A stretch of 64,000 nt of DNA from Bradyrhizobium sp. BR 10289 (GTDB lineage Bacteria > Pseudomonadota > Alphaproteobacteria > Rhizobiales > Xanthobacteraceae). Position 1 is the first letter of the stretch. Each line of letters starts with the position of its first letter. The DNA lies in contig NZ_JACOFR010000017.1 of the NCBI RefSeq assembly GCF_019455385.1, forward strand, positions 62,001-126,000, in the 5' to 3' direction. The notes under the pieces were generated by a model. It searched no databases. It was not told the origin of the DNA and was given only the letters and a program-made list of their open reading frames with translations. Positions 42,307 to 50,891 of the stretch are shown here, one piece after another. The position numbers and the translations under genes were made by a program.

Positions 42307-42488
42307 GCAAAGGACCTCCCTTCTGGAGGCGCCGCCTGCTGCGCCGACATGTCGCGCAAGTCCGCCATTTTTGCTCCACACCCCCGATTGCATGGACGCC
42401 TCCGCTGGATCACAATTAGTGGTTGCGTGAGCGCGCGGGTGATATTGCCGCCCGGAGCCGTCCCGCTTTTAAAACAAGGGGGTATTGC

Positions 42489-44651
42489 ATGCCGACCAGG
42501 GTCCTTTTCGACCGCAAATTCGACGCACGTCCGGATCGCTTCGATTTTCGTGACCTGCCCTATCGCGCGCGGCTGGTGAGCCTGCCGCAGGCCTATCCGT
42601 CCCAGCAGCTGATCGATCGCTGGTTCGGGGTTTATCGCCACGCCGACATGGTTCTCGATCAGGGGCAGGAGGGATCCTGCACCGGGTTCGGCCTCGCCGC
42701 GGTCGTGAACTATCTCAAATGGGAGCTGGAGAACACCGACCCGATCGCCGCCGACAACCCGCAGGCCGTCAAGCCGATCGCCAAGCGAAGTGCGCGGATG
42801 CTGTACCAGAACGCGCGTCTCTATGACGAATGGAAGGGCGAGGATTACGAAGGCTCGAGCTGTCGCGGTGCCATGAAGGGATTTCACAAGCATGGCGTTT
42901 GCGGCGTGGACTTCTGGCCGAACTTCGAGAAGCGGCAGAAGCCCGGACTGCCCAAAAGCGGATGGGATACGGACGCGCCGCTCACACCGCTCGGGGCCTA
43001 TTATCGCATCGATGGAAAATCCATTGTCGACATGCAGTCGGCGATCTACGAAACGCACGCGATCTACGTCTCCGCCGACGTCCATGATGGCTGGGACCGC
43101 GTTCGCAAGAACTGCAAGACGCTCGGCGCGGCGCTCATTCTGCCTCCAAACAAGCCCAATGATGTCGGCGGCCACGCCTTCGCGCTGGTCGGCTACACCT
43201 CGGATGGCTTCATCGTGCAGAACTCGTGGGGGCCCGATTGGGGCTTCCACGGATTTGGCCTGCTGCCTTATCAGGACTGGACCCGCTACGGGACCGATGC
43301 GTGGGCACTGACACTGGGCGCCCCCATGAGCGTCATCCTGCCGCCGATCAAGGGCAAGACGGGCTCGGCCGGCAAAGGCGCGGCTAAAAAGGCTGCAACG
43401 CCGGTCGGGCATCGCTTCGCCAGCCCGGCGATGCGGACCGATCTGTCGCTGGACGAGCGGCTGCGCCAGCGGGCGATCCTTCGCTCCGAGGCGGCCGCCG
43501 ACGAGAGCGCGGTTTCCCCCTGGATCCATGGCGAGGAAGCCGAGCACATCATCTTCATCGGGCACAACGGCAGTGCCGAGCGCGAGCTGGTCGAGGCGGG
43601 CTCCGGCGACGATGCCGTCGCCCATGTCGTCCAGAAATGCCTGGACCGGGTCGCTGCGGAGGGATTCACCGATCTGGCCATCATTGTTCACGGCGGGCTG
43701 AACAGCCGCGAGGACGGTATCGCCAGGGCGCGGGTGCTCGGCCCGTGGTTCGAGGCCAATCGCGTCATGCCGATCTTCGTGGTGTGGCAGACCGGCCTGC
43801 TGGAATCGGCCGGCGATATCCTGAAGTCCGCCGTGGACAAGCTGGTGGCGCCGTCGGCAGCGGACAAGGGCTGGCTGCGCAGCAAGATCGACGAGGTCAA
43901 GGATCGTGCCTTCGAGGTGTTCGCGCGCGATGCTGGCGTCAAGGCGATCTGGGAGAACATGAAATTCAGGGCCGCCGGCGCGAGCGGTACCGGCGGCGGC
44001 CTTGCCGTCGCGGCGCGGGAGCTCGAGCGCGGGCTCGGCGCGATGACCAGGAGCCAGCGGCCGCAGATTCACCTGATCGGACATTCCGCCGGCGCCATCA
44101 TGCAGGGATATTTCCTGGCGCCGATGAAGGCCCGCGGGCTGAAGGCCACCTCGATCCATCTCTGGGCGCCGGCCTGCACCGTCGCCTTTGCCACCGACAA
44201 ATACGGCAGCGCCTTCGCCGACAAGGTCGCCGATCCCAAGACGACGTTCGTCGACGTGCTCAGCGACGCCAACGAGACCAGCGACCCATGCGTCCCTGCG
44301 CTCTACTCCAAATCGCTTCTGTATCTGGTTTCGCGGGCGCTCGAGCCCGACCACAAGACCCCGATCCTGGGATTGCAGAAGGTCTGGCGGAATTGGCGGG
44401 CGGACGACGACACCTTCATGTCGGGCTCGGACAGGATCTTGGACAAATGGTTCGATGTGGGCTCGGACGTCGTCCTCGATCCGGCGATCAGCGACACCGA
44501 AGTCCCGACGCGTCGCGAGCCGAAGAAGGACGAAACGATCCCCGCCAATCACGGCTCTTTCGACAACAATCTCGACGTCGTGAACCGCGCCATCAGCCGC
44601 ATCATCGGTACCCGGCGCCTCAAGCCGGTCACCGACCTGCAAGGCTTCTAG
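42489..44651 (+). CDS. Papain-like (C1) peptidase fused to an alpha/beta-hydrolase domain
   Basis: A 720-residue two-domain protein. Residues ~50-290 are a C1 papain-like peptidase with all catalytic residues in the right order: oxyanion Q58 and nucleophile C64 (DQGQEGSCTGFGLAA), H229 (GGHAFALVGY), N245 (QNSWGPDWG). After a Lys/Ala-rich linker (about 285-305), residues ~350-700 look like an alpha/beta-hydrolase: LAIIVHGGLNSREDG, the nucleophile elbow GHSAG with S533, an acid candidate in VDVLSDANETSDPC and a His candidate in ANHGSFDNN. There is no signal peptide or propeptide, so it acts in the cytoplasm or leaves by an unusual route. AAGGGGG before ATG 42489 sets the start. Targets are unknown. 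Confidence 0.87.
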   Translation: MPTRVLFDRKFDARPDRFDFRDLPYRARLVSLPQAYPSQQLIDRWFGVYRHADMVLDQGQEGSCTGFGLAAVVNYLKWELENTDPIAADNPQAVKPIAKRSARMLYQNARLYDEWKGEDYEGSSCRGAMKGFHKHGVCGVDFWPNFEKRQKPGLPKSGWDTDAPLTPLGAYYRIDGKSIVDMQSAIYETHAIYVSADVHDGWDRVRKNCKTLGAALILPPNKPNDVGGHAFALVGYTSDGFIVQNSWGPDWGFHGFGLLPYQDWTRYGTDAWALTLGAPMSVILPPIKGKTGSAGKGAAKKAATPVGHRFASPAMRTDLSLDERLRQRAILRSEAAADESAVSPWIHGEEAEHIIFIGHNGSAERELVEAGSGDDAVAHVVQKCLDRVAAEGFTDLAIIVHGGLNSREDGIARARVLGPWFEANRVMPIFVVWQTGLLESAGDILKSAVDKLVAPSAADKGWLRSKIDEVKDRAFEVFARDAGVKAIWENMKFRAAGASGTGGGLAVAARELERGLGAMTRSQRPQIHLIGHSAGAIMQGYFLAPMKARGLKATSIHLWAPACTVAFATDKYGSAFADKVADPKTTFVDVLSDANETSDPCVPALYSKSLLYLVSRALEPDHKTPILGLQKVWRNWRADDDTFMSGSDRILDKWFDVGSDVVLDPAISDTEVPTRREPKKDETIPANHGSFDNNLDVVNRAISRIIGTRRLKPVTDLQGF

Positions 44652-44775
44652 AGCGCTATGAAGTCAGGTTCGATCGGCATACGAGGTCTCCTCTCCCCAC
44701 GGGAGAGGTGATCAGAGTTCTCGGTTCGCACCGATGCAATCAAACTCATCCTGCTTGAGGCGGGATCGTTAGAAG

Positions 44776-45426
44776 CTAGACCGGCGGCGCGGCCGTGACG
44801 CTCTTGAATTCCTTGCTCGCCTTGTCGAGCACGAACAGCGACCCCTCCGCGACCCCGAAATAGGCGCCGTGGGTCTGCATCTGGCCGGCATCCACGGCCT
44901 TGCGCACGAACGGGAACGTCATCAGGTTTTCCAGGCTGCGGAACACCGCGGCCTTCTCGATGCGCTCGACGAACTGCGCCATGGTCTCGTGGTCGCGCTG
45001 CTCGACCACCTCGCCCGGCTTGATGAACATCTGCATCCATTTGCCGATGAAGTCGCCGGGCGTGAGCGGCTCGATCTTGTCGACGAAGGCGCGGATGCCG
45101 CCGCATTGCGCGTGGCCGAGCACGACGATGTGCTTCACCTTCAGCACCGTCACGGCATATTCCAGCGCGGCCGAGACGCCGTGCGCGTTGCCGTCGGGCT
45201 GATACACCGGAACCAGATTGGCGATGTTGCGGACCACGAACAATTCGCCTGGGCCGACGTCGAAGATCACCTCGGGCGAGACGCGGCTGTCGCAACAGCC
45301 GATCACCATCACTTCCGGTGACTGTCCCTTCACCGAGAGCTCGCGAAAGCGGGTCTGCTCGGTCGGCAGCCGCTGGGTGGCGAAGGCCTGGTAGCCTTCC
45401 AGCAAATGCTTCGGAAATGTGATCAT
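44776..45426 (-). CDS. Beta-class carbonic anhydrase
   Basis: Interconverts CO2 and bicarbonate. The 216-residue protein has the zinc ligands C44 (GCCDSRVSPE), H105 and C108 (VLGHAQCGG) and the catalytic dyad D46-R48. The segment FVVRNIANLV is also typical. The length and the absence of a signal peptide indicate a cytoplasmic enzyme. It is divergent from the CoA-ester lyase gene with 112 bp between. The exact paralogue name is not decided. Confidence 0.95.
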   Translation of the reverse strand: MITFPKHLLEGYQAFATQRLPTEQTRFRELSVKGQSPEVMVIGCCDSRVSPEVIFDVGPGELFVVRNIANLVPVYQPDGNAHGVSAALEYAVTVLKVKHIVVLGHAQCGGIRAFVDKIEPLTPGDFIGKWMQMFIKPGEVVEQRDHETMAQFVERIEKAAVFRSLENLMTFPFVRKAVDAGQMQTHGAYFGVAEGSLFVLDKASKEFKSVTAAPPV

Positions 45427-45538
45427 GGGCTATGCCTAACCATAGAGCCGCGAAACGAACAAGCCTTTCGGACAGGCATGCCAGATGCTATCGGCTTCGG
45501 GAAGAGCCAGAGACGAGGAAACCGGAAGGACCATCAGC

Positions 45539-46420
45539 ATGACCCGCCCGCGCCGCAGCCATCTGTTCATGCCCGGCTCCAACCCCCGCGCGCTGGAAAA
45601 GGCCAAGAATCTCGCCGCCGACGGCCTGATCCTCGATCTGGAGGATTCCGTCGCCCCCGACCTCAAGGGAGTGGCGCGTGACGGCATCGCCACCGCGATC
45701 GCGGAGAAAGGGTTCGGCAAGCGCGAGATCCTGATCCGCACCAACGGCCTCGATACGCCCTGGTGGGCCGATGACGTTGCAATGGCCGCAAAGGCCTCGC
45801 CGGACGGCATCCTGGTTCCAAAAGTTTCAAGCGTCGAAGATCTCCAGACCATCGGCCACCATCTCGCCGAACTCGGCGCCGCGCCGACCGTGAAAGTCTG
45901 GGCGATGATCGAGACCGCGCGGGCCGTGCTGCATGCCGAGGAACTGGCGACGGCCGGACGCGATCCGAAGACGCGGCTGTCGGGCTTCGTGTTCGGTCCC
46001 AACGACATCTCGCGCGAGACCCGCATCAGGATGCTGCCCGGCCGCGCCGCGATGCTGCCGATGATCACCCACTGCATCCTGGCGACGCGCGCCGCCGGCC
46101 TCGAGATCCTCGATGGTCCCTACAGCGACATCGCCAACCCCGATGGTTTCGCCACCGAATGCGCGCAGGGCCGCGACCTCGGCTTCGACGGCAAGACGCT
46201 GATCCATCCCTCGCAGATCGAGGCCTGCAACGCCATCTTCACACCGCCCGAGGAAGAAGTCGCGCGCGCCCGAAAAATCATCGCGGCGTTCGAGCTGCCG
46301 GAGAACGTCTCGCGCGGCGCGATCCGCCTCGATGGCGCGATGGTCGAGCGCCTGCACGCCGACATGGCGCGGCGGACGATCGCAATCGCGGATGCGATCG
46401 CGGCGATGGGGAAGGGCTGA
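45539..46420 (+). CDS. HpcH/HpaI-type CoA-ester lyase (citrate lyase beta-like)
   Basis: A 293-residue TIM-barrel lyase of the CitE/malyl-CoA lyase family: RSHLFMPGSNPRALEKAKNLAADGLILDLEDSVAP, the Mg-binding Glu in KVWAMIETARAVLHAEEL, and the C-terminal GFDGKTLIHPSQIEACNAIF. Such enzymes split (or join) malyl-, citramalyl- or methylmalyl-CoA. The substrate is not set by sequence alone. GAAGGA lies in front of ATG 45539; a start 54 bp upstream adds a non-family leader. No other genes of a CoA pathway are adjacent. Confidence 0.92.
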   Translation: MTRPRRSHLFMPGSNPRALEKAKNLAADGLILDLEDSVAPDLKGVARDGIATAIAEKGFGKREILIRTNGLDTPWWADDVAMAAKASPDGILVPKVSSVEDLQTIGHHLAELGAAPTVKVWAMIETARAVLHAEELATAGRDPKTRLSGFVFGPNDISRETRIRMLPGRAAMLPMITHCILATRAAGLEILDGPYSDIANPDGFATECAQGRDLGFDGKTLIHPSQIEACNAIFTPPEEEVARARKIIAAFELPENVSRGAIRLDGAMVERLHADMARRTIAIADAIAAMGKG

Positions 46421-46428
46421 GGCGGACC

Positions 46429-47061
46429 TCACCGTTTCCCGTCGAAGGCCAGCTTCAGCGCGAGGCTGCCGAATACGGTTGCCAGCAAATACTGAGGCCA
46501 GCGACCAAGCTTGCTATTCCCAAAGAACCTTGTGCCGACGCGGCTTGCGAGCACGATGACCACCCCGTTCACGATGAGCCCGATTGCGTTGAGCACCGTC
46601 GCCAGAATCATCACTTGCAGCGCGACTGATCCGGCTTCGGTTCGGACGAACTGGGGAAAAAGGGCGAGTACGAACAGGGCCATCTTCGGATTGAGCAAGT
46701 TCGTGAGGAGTCCTTGTCGAAATACGACCAGTGTGGAGCGGCGTCGGTTTTCGCCGGCCGGCAGAGCGAGCAGTTGATTCGAACGAAGTGCCTGCGACGC
46801 CAGGAACAACAAGTAAGCGGCGCCCGCATAGCGGACAGCGTCGTAGGCGAGCGGGACCAGCAGGAATAACTCGGAGAGGCCGAAGGCCGCGGCCAATGCG
46901 TGGCAATAGGTGCCGGCCTGTATCCCCGCGAGTGTTGCAAATCCCGCGGAGCGCCCCTGCGCGACGCTGCGACTTGCGATCAGCAGCATATCCGGCCCCG
47001 GCGTCGCGGTCAGAGCCAGGCACGCTAACGAAAACAATAGGAGCGCATGCAGATCGAGCAT
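46429..47061 (-). CDS. LysE family translocator (RhtB-like exporter)
   Basis: A 210-residue membrane protein with six hydrophobic segments. The N terminus LHALLLFSLACLALTATPGPDMLLIASRSVAQGRSAGFATLAGIQAGTYCHALAAAFGLS is the LysE/RhtB signature, including TPGPDM. It likely exports amino acids or homoserine-type metabolites. The start is ATG 47061; an ATG five codons upstream is in frame. It is convergent with the CoA-lyase gene, separated by 8 bp. Confidence 0.92.
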   Translation of the reverse strand: MLDLHALLLFSLACLALTATPGPDMLLIASRSVAQGRSAGFATLAGIQAGTYCHALAAAFGLSELFLLVPLAYDAVRYAGAAYLLFLASQALRSNQLLALPAGENRRRSTLVVFRQGLLTNLLNPKMALFVLALFPQFVRTEAGSVALQVMILATVLNAIGLIVNGVVIVLASRVGTRFFGNSKLGRWPQYLLATVFGSLALKLAFDGKR

Positions 47062-47193
47062 GTCAGGGTTCACCATCCGAATCGAGCGATGGTGAAGCTA
47101 CAGGCAAGAGTGCAGGCTGTCTCGTGTCAGGCCTGCAGGAAGCCTGTCATGGTGCCACTATCAGTGCTCCAGCAGCGACTGTCCGCAGCCGCC

Positions 47194-47613
47194 TCAGCGC
47201 GGCGCGATATCCGCGCGTTCGAGCGATTCCAGCGTCGCGGCGTTAGCGCAATAGCCGTGAAAATTCTCCGCAGCGGTGCCGTCAGCGAGGTCGCGGTCGC
47301 ACTCTCCCTTGTGACCGCAGAGCGAGCAGACCCGCTCCATGTCACGCAGCAGCAGCGGCTGCGCGCGTCCCAGCGCCTCGGCGCTGATGCCGAGCTGTTC
47401 GAGCATCTTCGGCAGCTCGTCGGCGGCATGCTTGCCGTGACGGATCAGCTCCTCGAGATCGTCTGGCGCGATCCTGAGATCGCTCGCGATCCGGTCGAAA
47501 TCGGCGCGGTCAAGCTGCCGCATCTCGTTCATCTCGCGGCGATGCTTCACCCAGCCTGCGAAGGTCTCGATGAGATCCTGAACGCGGGGATACGGCCTGC
47601 TTGCGGTGCTCAT
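47194..47613 (-). CDS. DUF6455-like Cys-rich small protein
   Basis: A 139-residue soluble protein. Its first half has the DUF1127-like stretch EMNEMRQLDRADFDRIASDLRIAPDDLEELIRHGKHAADELPKML. The second half has a Cys cluster (RVCSLCGHKGECDRDLADGTAAENFHGYCANAATL), i.e. C-x2-C-x5-C and a fourth Cys, that may bind a metal or haem. I place it near DUF6455. The role is unknown. It is monocistronic and reads away from a repeat element. Confidence 0.72.
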   Translation of the reverse strand: MSTASRPYPRVQDLIETFAGWVKHRREMNEMRQLDRADFDRIASDLRIAPDDLEELIRHGKHAADELPKMLEQLGISAEALGRAQPLLLRDMERVCSLCGHKGECDRDLADGTAAENFHGYCANAATLESLERADIAPR

Positions 47614-47717
47614 GGCGAAGCTCCGTTGGAGTCTTGGAATTGGAGCCAGTCTAGGCACAATGATGCAGGCGCGCGTTGCGCTGGATCAAATTTGGAACGC
47701 CGCCAAGGAAACGATCT

Positions 47718-47838
47718 CGTGCCCCGGACGCTGCGCAGCACGCAGTGATGCGCTGCAGAGCCGGGGCCCAGGCCTCCGCATCACTGGGTCCCGGCTCTGC
47801 GGAGCAGCGTTACACGCTGCACCGCGTCCGGGACACGG
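47718..47838. repeat. Palindromic repeat, copy 1 of the CGTGCCCCGGACGC family
   Basis: Outer arms CGTGCCCCGGACGC / GCGTCCGGGACACG; inner arms GCAGAGCCGGGGCCCA / TGGGTCCCGGCTCTGC. A clear second copy is at 62740-62877. It separates the DUF6455-like gene from the glycosyltransferase gene. Confidence 0.85.
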
Positions 47839-47844
47839 AGGGAG

Positions 47845-48630
47845 TTACGCAAACCTCTCCGCCGCCCACGCATACAGGCTGCCCGGAATCGGCTTTTCGC
47901 CGCCGCGCCCTTTGGGTGAGATATGCAGGCCGATGATCTCGGGGTTGGTGACGAGGCCGAGATAGCTCGAAGGATCGAAGAACAGTTTTGGCTCGGCGTG
48001 CACGGCATAGAACGATTGCTTCGGCAATGCGTTGTGCAATTCGCCGGTGCGGCGGGCGAGTGCGGTGAGCGCCGCCGGCCCGTAGATCGCGACACGAATG
48101 TCCGAGAGACGGTTCGAGCCGCCGCGCAGGCGGCGCATCGCGAAGGTGATGCGATGGCGCAGCGACAGCCAGTTCGGCGTCAGCTCCTCCTGCTCCATCA
48201 GCTCTTCGAACGCGCGAACGATGCCGTGCTTGGGTGGCAGATAGATCACGGAATTGCCGAGCTGGCGGGACCGCTCCCAGGCGAAATAGGGTTTTGCCGG
48301 ATCGATCTCGACGGGCTTCAAGAGCAGCACGTCGGCGTCGAGCCAAAGGCCGAGATTCTTCGCCATCAGCTTCATGCGGAAGAAATCGCTGAACTGCAGC
48401 GTGGTCCAGTCGCGCCAGCTGCCGTCCGGCTGCGGCGGCCGCAAGCGTTCGGAGAAGGCGTGCGGCAGGATCGCTTCGGCATCTGCGTTGCCGACGCCGG
48501 CGGGCAGGCCGGGAATGGTGTCGAAGCTGTAGACCGTGACCTTGTGGCCGGCTGCGAGCTGCGAGCGCAGACAGGTCTGGCGCAGTGCGTCCATCGGGCC
48601 GTGCCAGAAGGTGACGATGTCAGGCGGCAT
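47845..48630 (-). CDS. Glycosyltransferase, GT32-like (DXD-type)
   Basis: A 261-residue protein beginning DIVTFWHGPMDALRQTCLRSQLAAGHKVTVYSFD, with the sugar-nucleotide motif WLDADVLLLKP (LDADV, DXD) near residue 95. This is the layout of GT32 and related capsular or LPS galactosyl/mannosyl transferases. A C-terminal region with LGLVTNPEIIGLHISPKG holds the family-type His. ATG 48630 places the family start right at the N terminus. No surface-polysaccharide cluster surrounds it. Confidence 0.8.
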   Translation of the reverse strand: MPPDIVTFWHGPMDALRQTCLRSQLAAGHKVTVYSFDTIPGLPAGVGNADAEAILPHAFSERLRPPQPDGSWRDWTTLQFSDFFRMKLMAKNLGLWLDADVLLLKPVEIDPAKPYFAWERSRQLGNSVIYLPPKHGIVRAFEELMEQEELTPNWLSLRHRITFAMRRLRGGSNRLSDIRVAIYGPAALTALARRTGELHNALPKQSFYAVHAEPKLFFDPSSYLGLVTNPEIIGLHISPKGRGGEKPIPGSLYAWAAERFA

Positions 48631-48660
48631 GCGCGCAAGCTTACGGGATAACGAAGGCAA

Positions 48661-48693
48661 AGAAAAAGCCCCGGCGCTCGCGGCACCGGGGCT
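48661..48693 (-). terminator. Rho-independent terminator of leuD
   Basis: AGCCCCGG (48667-48674) and CCGGGGCT (48686-48693) pair as an 8-bp stem with an 11-nt loop. Read on the minus strand it is followed by TTTTCTTT. It lies about 17 bp past the leuD stop codon. Confidence 0.88.
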
Positions 48694-48710
48694 CAAACGA
48701 AAATCTGCGA

Positions 48711-49316
48711 TCAGGCCCAGGCGCGTTCGCGCTTGAGCTTGTCCTCGTAGCTGTCGATCGAAGCCTTCTTCTCCATCGTCAGACCGATGTCGTCGAGGCC
48801 GTTGATCAGGCAGTGCTTGCGGAACGGATCGATCTCGAACTTGACCTTGCCGCCGTCGGGACCGCGGATCTCCTGGTTCGGCAGGTCGATCGTCAGCGTC
48901 GCGTTGGCGCCGCGCTCGGCGTCGTCGAACAGCTTGTCGAGGTCTTCCTGCGACACGCGGATCGGCAGAATGCCGTTCTTGAAGCAGTTGTTGTAGAAGA
49001 TGTCGCCGAACGAGGTCGAGATCACGCAGCGGATGCCGAAATCGAGCAGCGCCCAGGGCGCGTGCTCGCGGCTCGAGCCGCAGCCGAAATTATCGCCGGC
49101 GACCAGCACCTTCGCATTGCGATAGGCGGGCTGGTTGAGGACGAAGTCGGGATTCTCGCTGCCGTCGTCCTTGTAGCGCTGCTCGGAGAAGAGCCCCTTG
49201 CCAAGGCCGGTGCGCTTGATGGTCTTGAGGTACTGCTTCGGAATGATCATGTCGGTATCGACATTGATGATCTTCAGCGGCGCCGCGACGCCTTCCAGCG
49301 TGGTGAACTTGTCCAT
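48711..49316 (-). CDS. leuD: 3-isopropylmalate dehydratase, small subunit
   Basis: Works with LeuC to isomerise 2- to 3-isopropylmalate. The 201-residue protein begins MDKFTTLEGVAAPLKIINVDTDMIIPKQYLKTI and has the swivel-domain motif GDNFGCGSSREHAPWAL. The length is normal. It lies about 3.5 kb from leuC on the same strand, with other genes between, so the two subunits are not in one operon here. A terminator follows directly. Confidence 0.97.
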   Translation of the reverse strand: MDKFTTLEGVAAPLKIINVDTDMIIPKQYLKTIKRTGLGKGLFSEQRYKDDGSENPDFVLNQPAYRNAKVLVAGDNFGCGSSREHAPWALLDFGIRCVISTSFGDIFYNNCFKNGILPIRVSQEDLDKLFDDAERGANATLTIDLPNQEIRGPDGGKVKFEIDPFRKHCLINGLDDIGLTMEKKASIDSYEDKLKRERAWA

Positions 49317-49403
49317 TGTGGGCTTCCCGGTTTGTCGTCAGGGGAGGGCTGTTTAGCCCGGTTGGGGTGTAAATCCTAGGCCGGATTCGGCAATCTTGGT
49401 CTG

Positions 49404-49973
49404 TCAGAGGGGCGGAGCCATGGCCTCAGGGACAAAGCCCGTCGGCAGGCCGTCGATGCTCTTGTTGTTCTTCAGGCCCCAGTATTTTCGCAGATTGTCG
49501 AGGCCCTGCTTCGTCCAGTAGCGCACGAGGCTGCTCCGCTCCTCCTTGTAGTCGAACAGCGGCACGCCCATGCCGCACGATGTCTGCACGAGCTCGACCG
49601 AGAGGCGCACGATCTGGCGTGCCCCGGTCATGTCCTCGAACCCAGCGGCGAGATCGGCGTATTCAGGCGTACCGCGCATCAGCGAGCGACCCTGGCCATA
49701 GAGCCGCAGGATCATCGGAGGGCCTTCGAAGGCGCAGAACATGATGGTCAGCCGCTTGTCGTCGCAGGCGATCAGATGCGCGCGGGTCTCGCTGCCGCTG
49801 CCGGTGCAGTCGAGATAGGCGACATCGTTGTCCCCGAGCACCCGGAACGAGGACAGGCCCTTGGGGGACACGTTGATGCGTCCCTTCGGCGGGGCGCTCG
49901 CGACGAAGAAGATTTTTTGCCGCTCGATGAAAGCCCTGTGCTCGGGCTCGATCCTCGCGAATTGCTTGCCCAT
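49404..49973 (-). CDS. Pyridoxamine 5'-phosphate oxidase-like flavin protein
   Basis: A 189-residue split-barrel FMN-binding-type protein. The N-terminal half has FVASAPPKGRINVSPKGLSSFRVLGDNDVAYLDCTGSGSETRAHLIACDDKRLTIMFCAFEGPPMILRLYGQGRSLM, typical of the PPOX family. It is not the housekeeping pyridoxal-phosphate enzyme PdxH, whose C terminus is different. A redox role on small molecules is likely. It is divergent from an HTH regulator with operator-like repeats between, which suggests control by it. Confidence 0.85.
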   Translation of the reverse strand: MGKQFARIEPEHRAFIERQKIFFVASAPPKGRINVSPKGLSSFRVLGDNDVAYLDCTGSGSETRAHLIACDDKRLTIMFCAFEGPPMILRLYGQGRSLMRGTPEYADLAAGFEDMTGARQIVRLSVELVQTSCGMGVPLFDYKEERSSLVRYWTKQGLDNLRKYWGLKNNKSIDGLPTGFVPEAMAPPL

Positions 49974-50016
49974 GTCCGTGCGTCCTTTGCGCAGCGCCGC
50001 CGCTGCGACAACAAGC

Positions 50017-50033
50017 TAGTATATTTAGTATAC
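50017..50033. promoter_or_regulatory. Operator-like repeats in the flavin-protein / HTH divergon
   Basis: TAGTATA occurs twice (50017-50023 and 50026-50032), and GTATA / TATAC (50019-50023, 50029-50033) form an inverted repeat. A -10-like TATAAA (50060-50065) reads rightward to the regulator gene. The site lies between the divergent starts and is the likely binding place of the HTH protein. Confidence 0.5.
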
Positions 50034-50072
50034 CCGTTTAATAATGCTGTTTATGCTGGTATAAAAACCACC

Positions 50073-50891
50073 ATGAAGGGAACAGACCCGATCGCCCCGG
50101 CCCTGTCACTGAGCGCCTTCCTGCGTGCGCTCCGCGAGCGGCAGTCGCCGGCGGAATTCGGCCTCGCGGCGGGCCCAAGGCGGCGCACGCCCGGCCTGCG
50201 CCGCGAGGAGGTCGCCCAGCTCTGCGGATTGAGCGTCACCTGGTACACGTGGATCGAGCAGGGGCGCGATGTGTCCGTCTCTGCCTCGGCGCTTGCGCGC
50301 CTCGCCAGCGGATTGCGCCTGTCGCGGGCCGAGCGCAGCTATTTGTTCGAAGTCGCCGGCAAGCGCGATCCTGAACGTCCCGGCGTCAGGGATGATCCGC
50401 CCGACGAGATCCTGGCCTGCGTCGATGCGATCGATGGTCCCGCCTACATCCTCGATCGCACATGGCGCGCGCGCCGCTGGAATGCGAAAGCGTCGCTGCT
50501 GTTTGCGGGATGGCTCGATGCAGACGGTGAAAAAAATCTGCTGCGCTACATCTTCCTCAGGCCTGAAGCCAAAACCCTGATCCTGGACTGGGCCACCCGC
50601 GCACGGCGCGTCGTCGCGGAGTTCCGCGCCGCGGTGACAGCCTACTCCGACGATCCCGGGATTCGCCGGCTGGTCGAGGAGCTGAGACTGGGAAGCCCCG
50701 AGTTCGAACGCTGCTGGGACACGCAGGGGGTCTTGGCGCGCGAGGGCGGCGCGCGTGCGTTCAATCATCCGGCCATGGGGCTGCTGCATTATCAGCAGGT
50801 GTCGCTGTCGCTCGCGGGATGGTCGGATTATCGGCTGACGATGTTGCTTCCTGCGCCGCGCCCTGATCAGTCCGCGCCGGATTCTGCCTGA
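50073..50891 (+). CDS. HTH (XRE) regulator with MmyB-like ligand domain
   Basis: A 272-residue regulator. The N-terminal DNA-binding part is LRALRERQSPAEFGLAAGPRRRTPGLRREEVAQLCGLSVTWYTWIEQGRDVSVSASALARLASGLRLSRAE (about 15-85). The RRTPGLRREEVA stretch and the C-terminal PAS-like part (about 100-260, including VDAIDGPAYILDRTWRARRWNAKASLLF and HPAMGLLHYQQVSLSLAGWSDYRLTMLLP) mark the MmyB/MLTR class of actinobacteria and rhizobia. Such proteins repress adjacent divergent oxidoreductase genes. It overlaps the tail of the metallopeptidase gene by 25 bp, in convergent orientation. Confidence 0.92.
   Translation: MKGTDPIAPALSLSAFLRALRERQSPAEFGLAAGPRRRTPGLRREEVAQLCGLSVTWYTWIEQGRDVSVSASALARLASGLRLSRAERSYLFEVAGKRDPERPGVRDDPPDEILACVDAIDGPAYILDRTWRARRWNAKASLLFAGWLDADGEKNLLRYIFLRPEAKTLILDWATRARRVVAEFRAAVTAYSDDPGIRRLVEELRLGSPEFERCWDTQGVLAREGGARAFNHPAMGLLHYQQVSLSLAGWSDYRLTMLLPAPRPDQSAPDSA

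Noticed and set aside
42048..44642. An 864-codon leftward open frame opposite the peptidase-hydrolase gene
   Set aside because: Composition is antisense-like and without any domain, while the plus strand has two complete catalytic sets.
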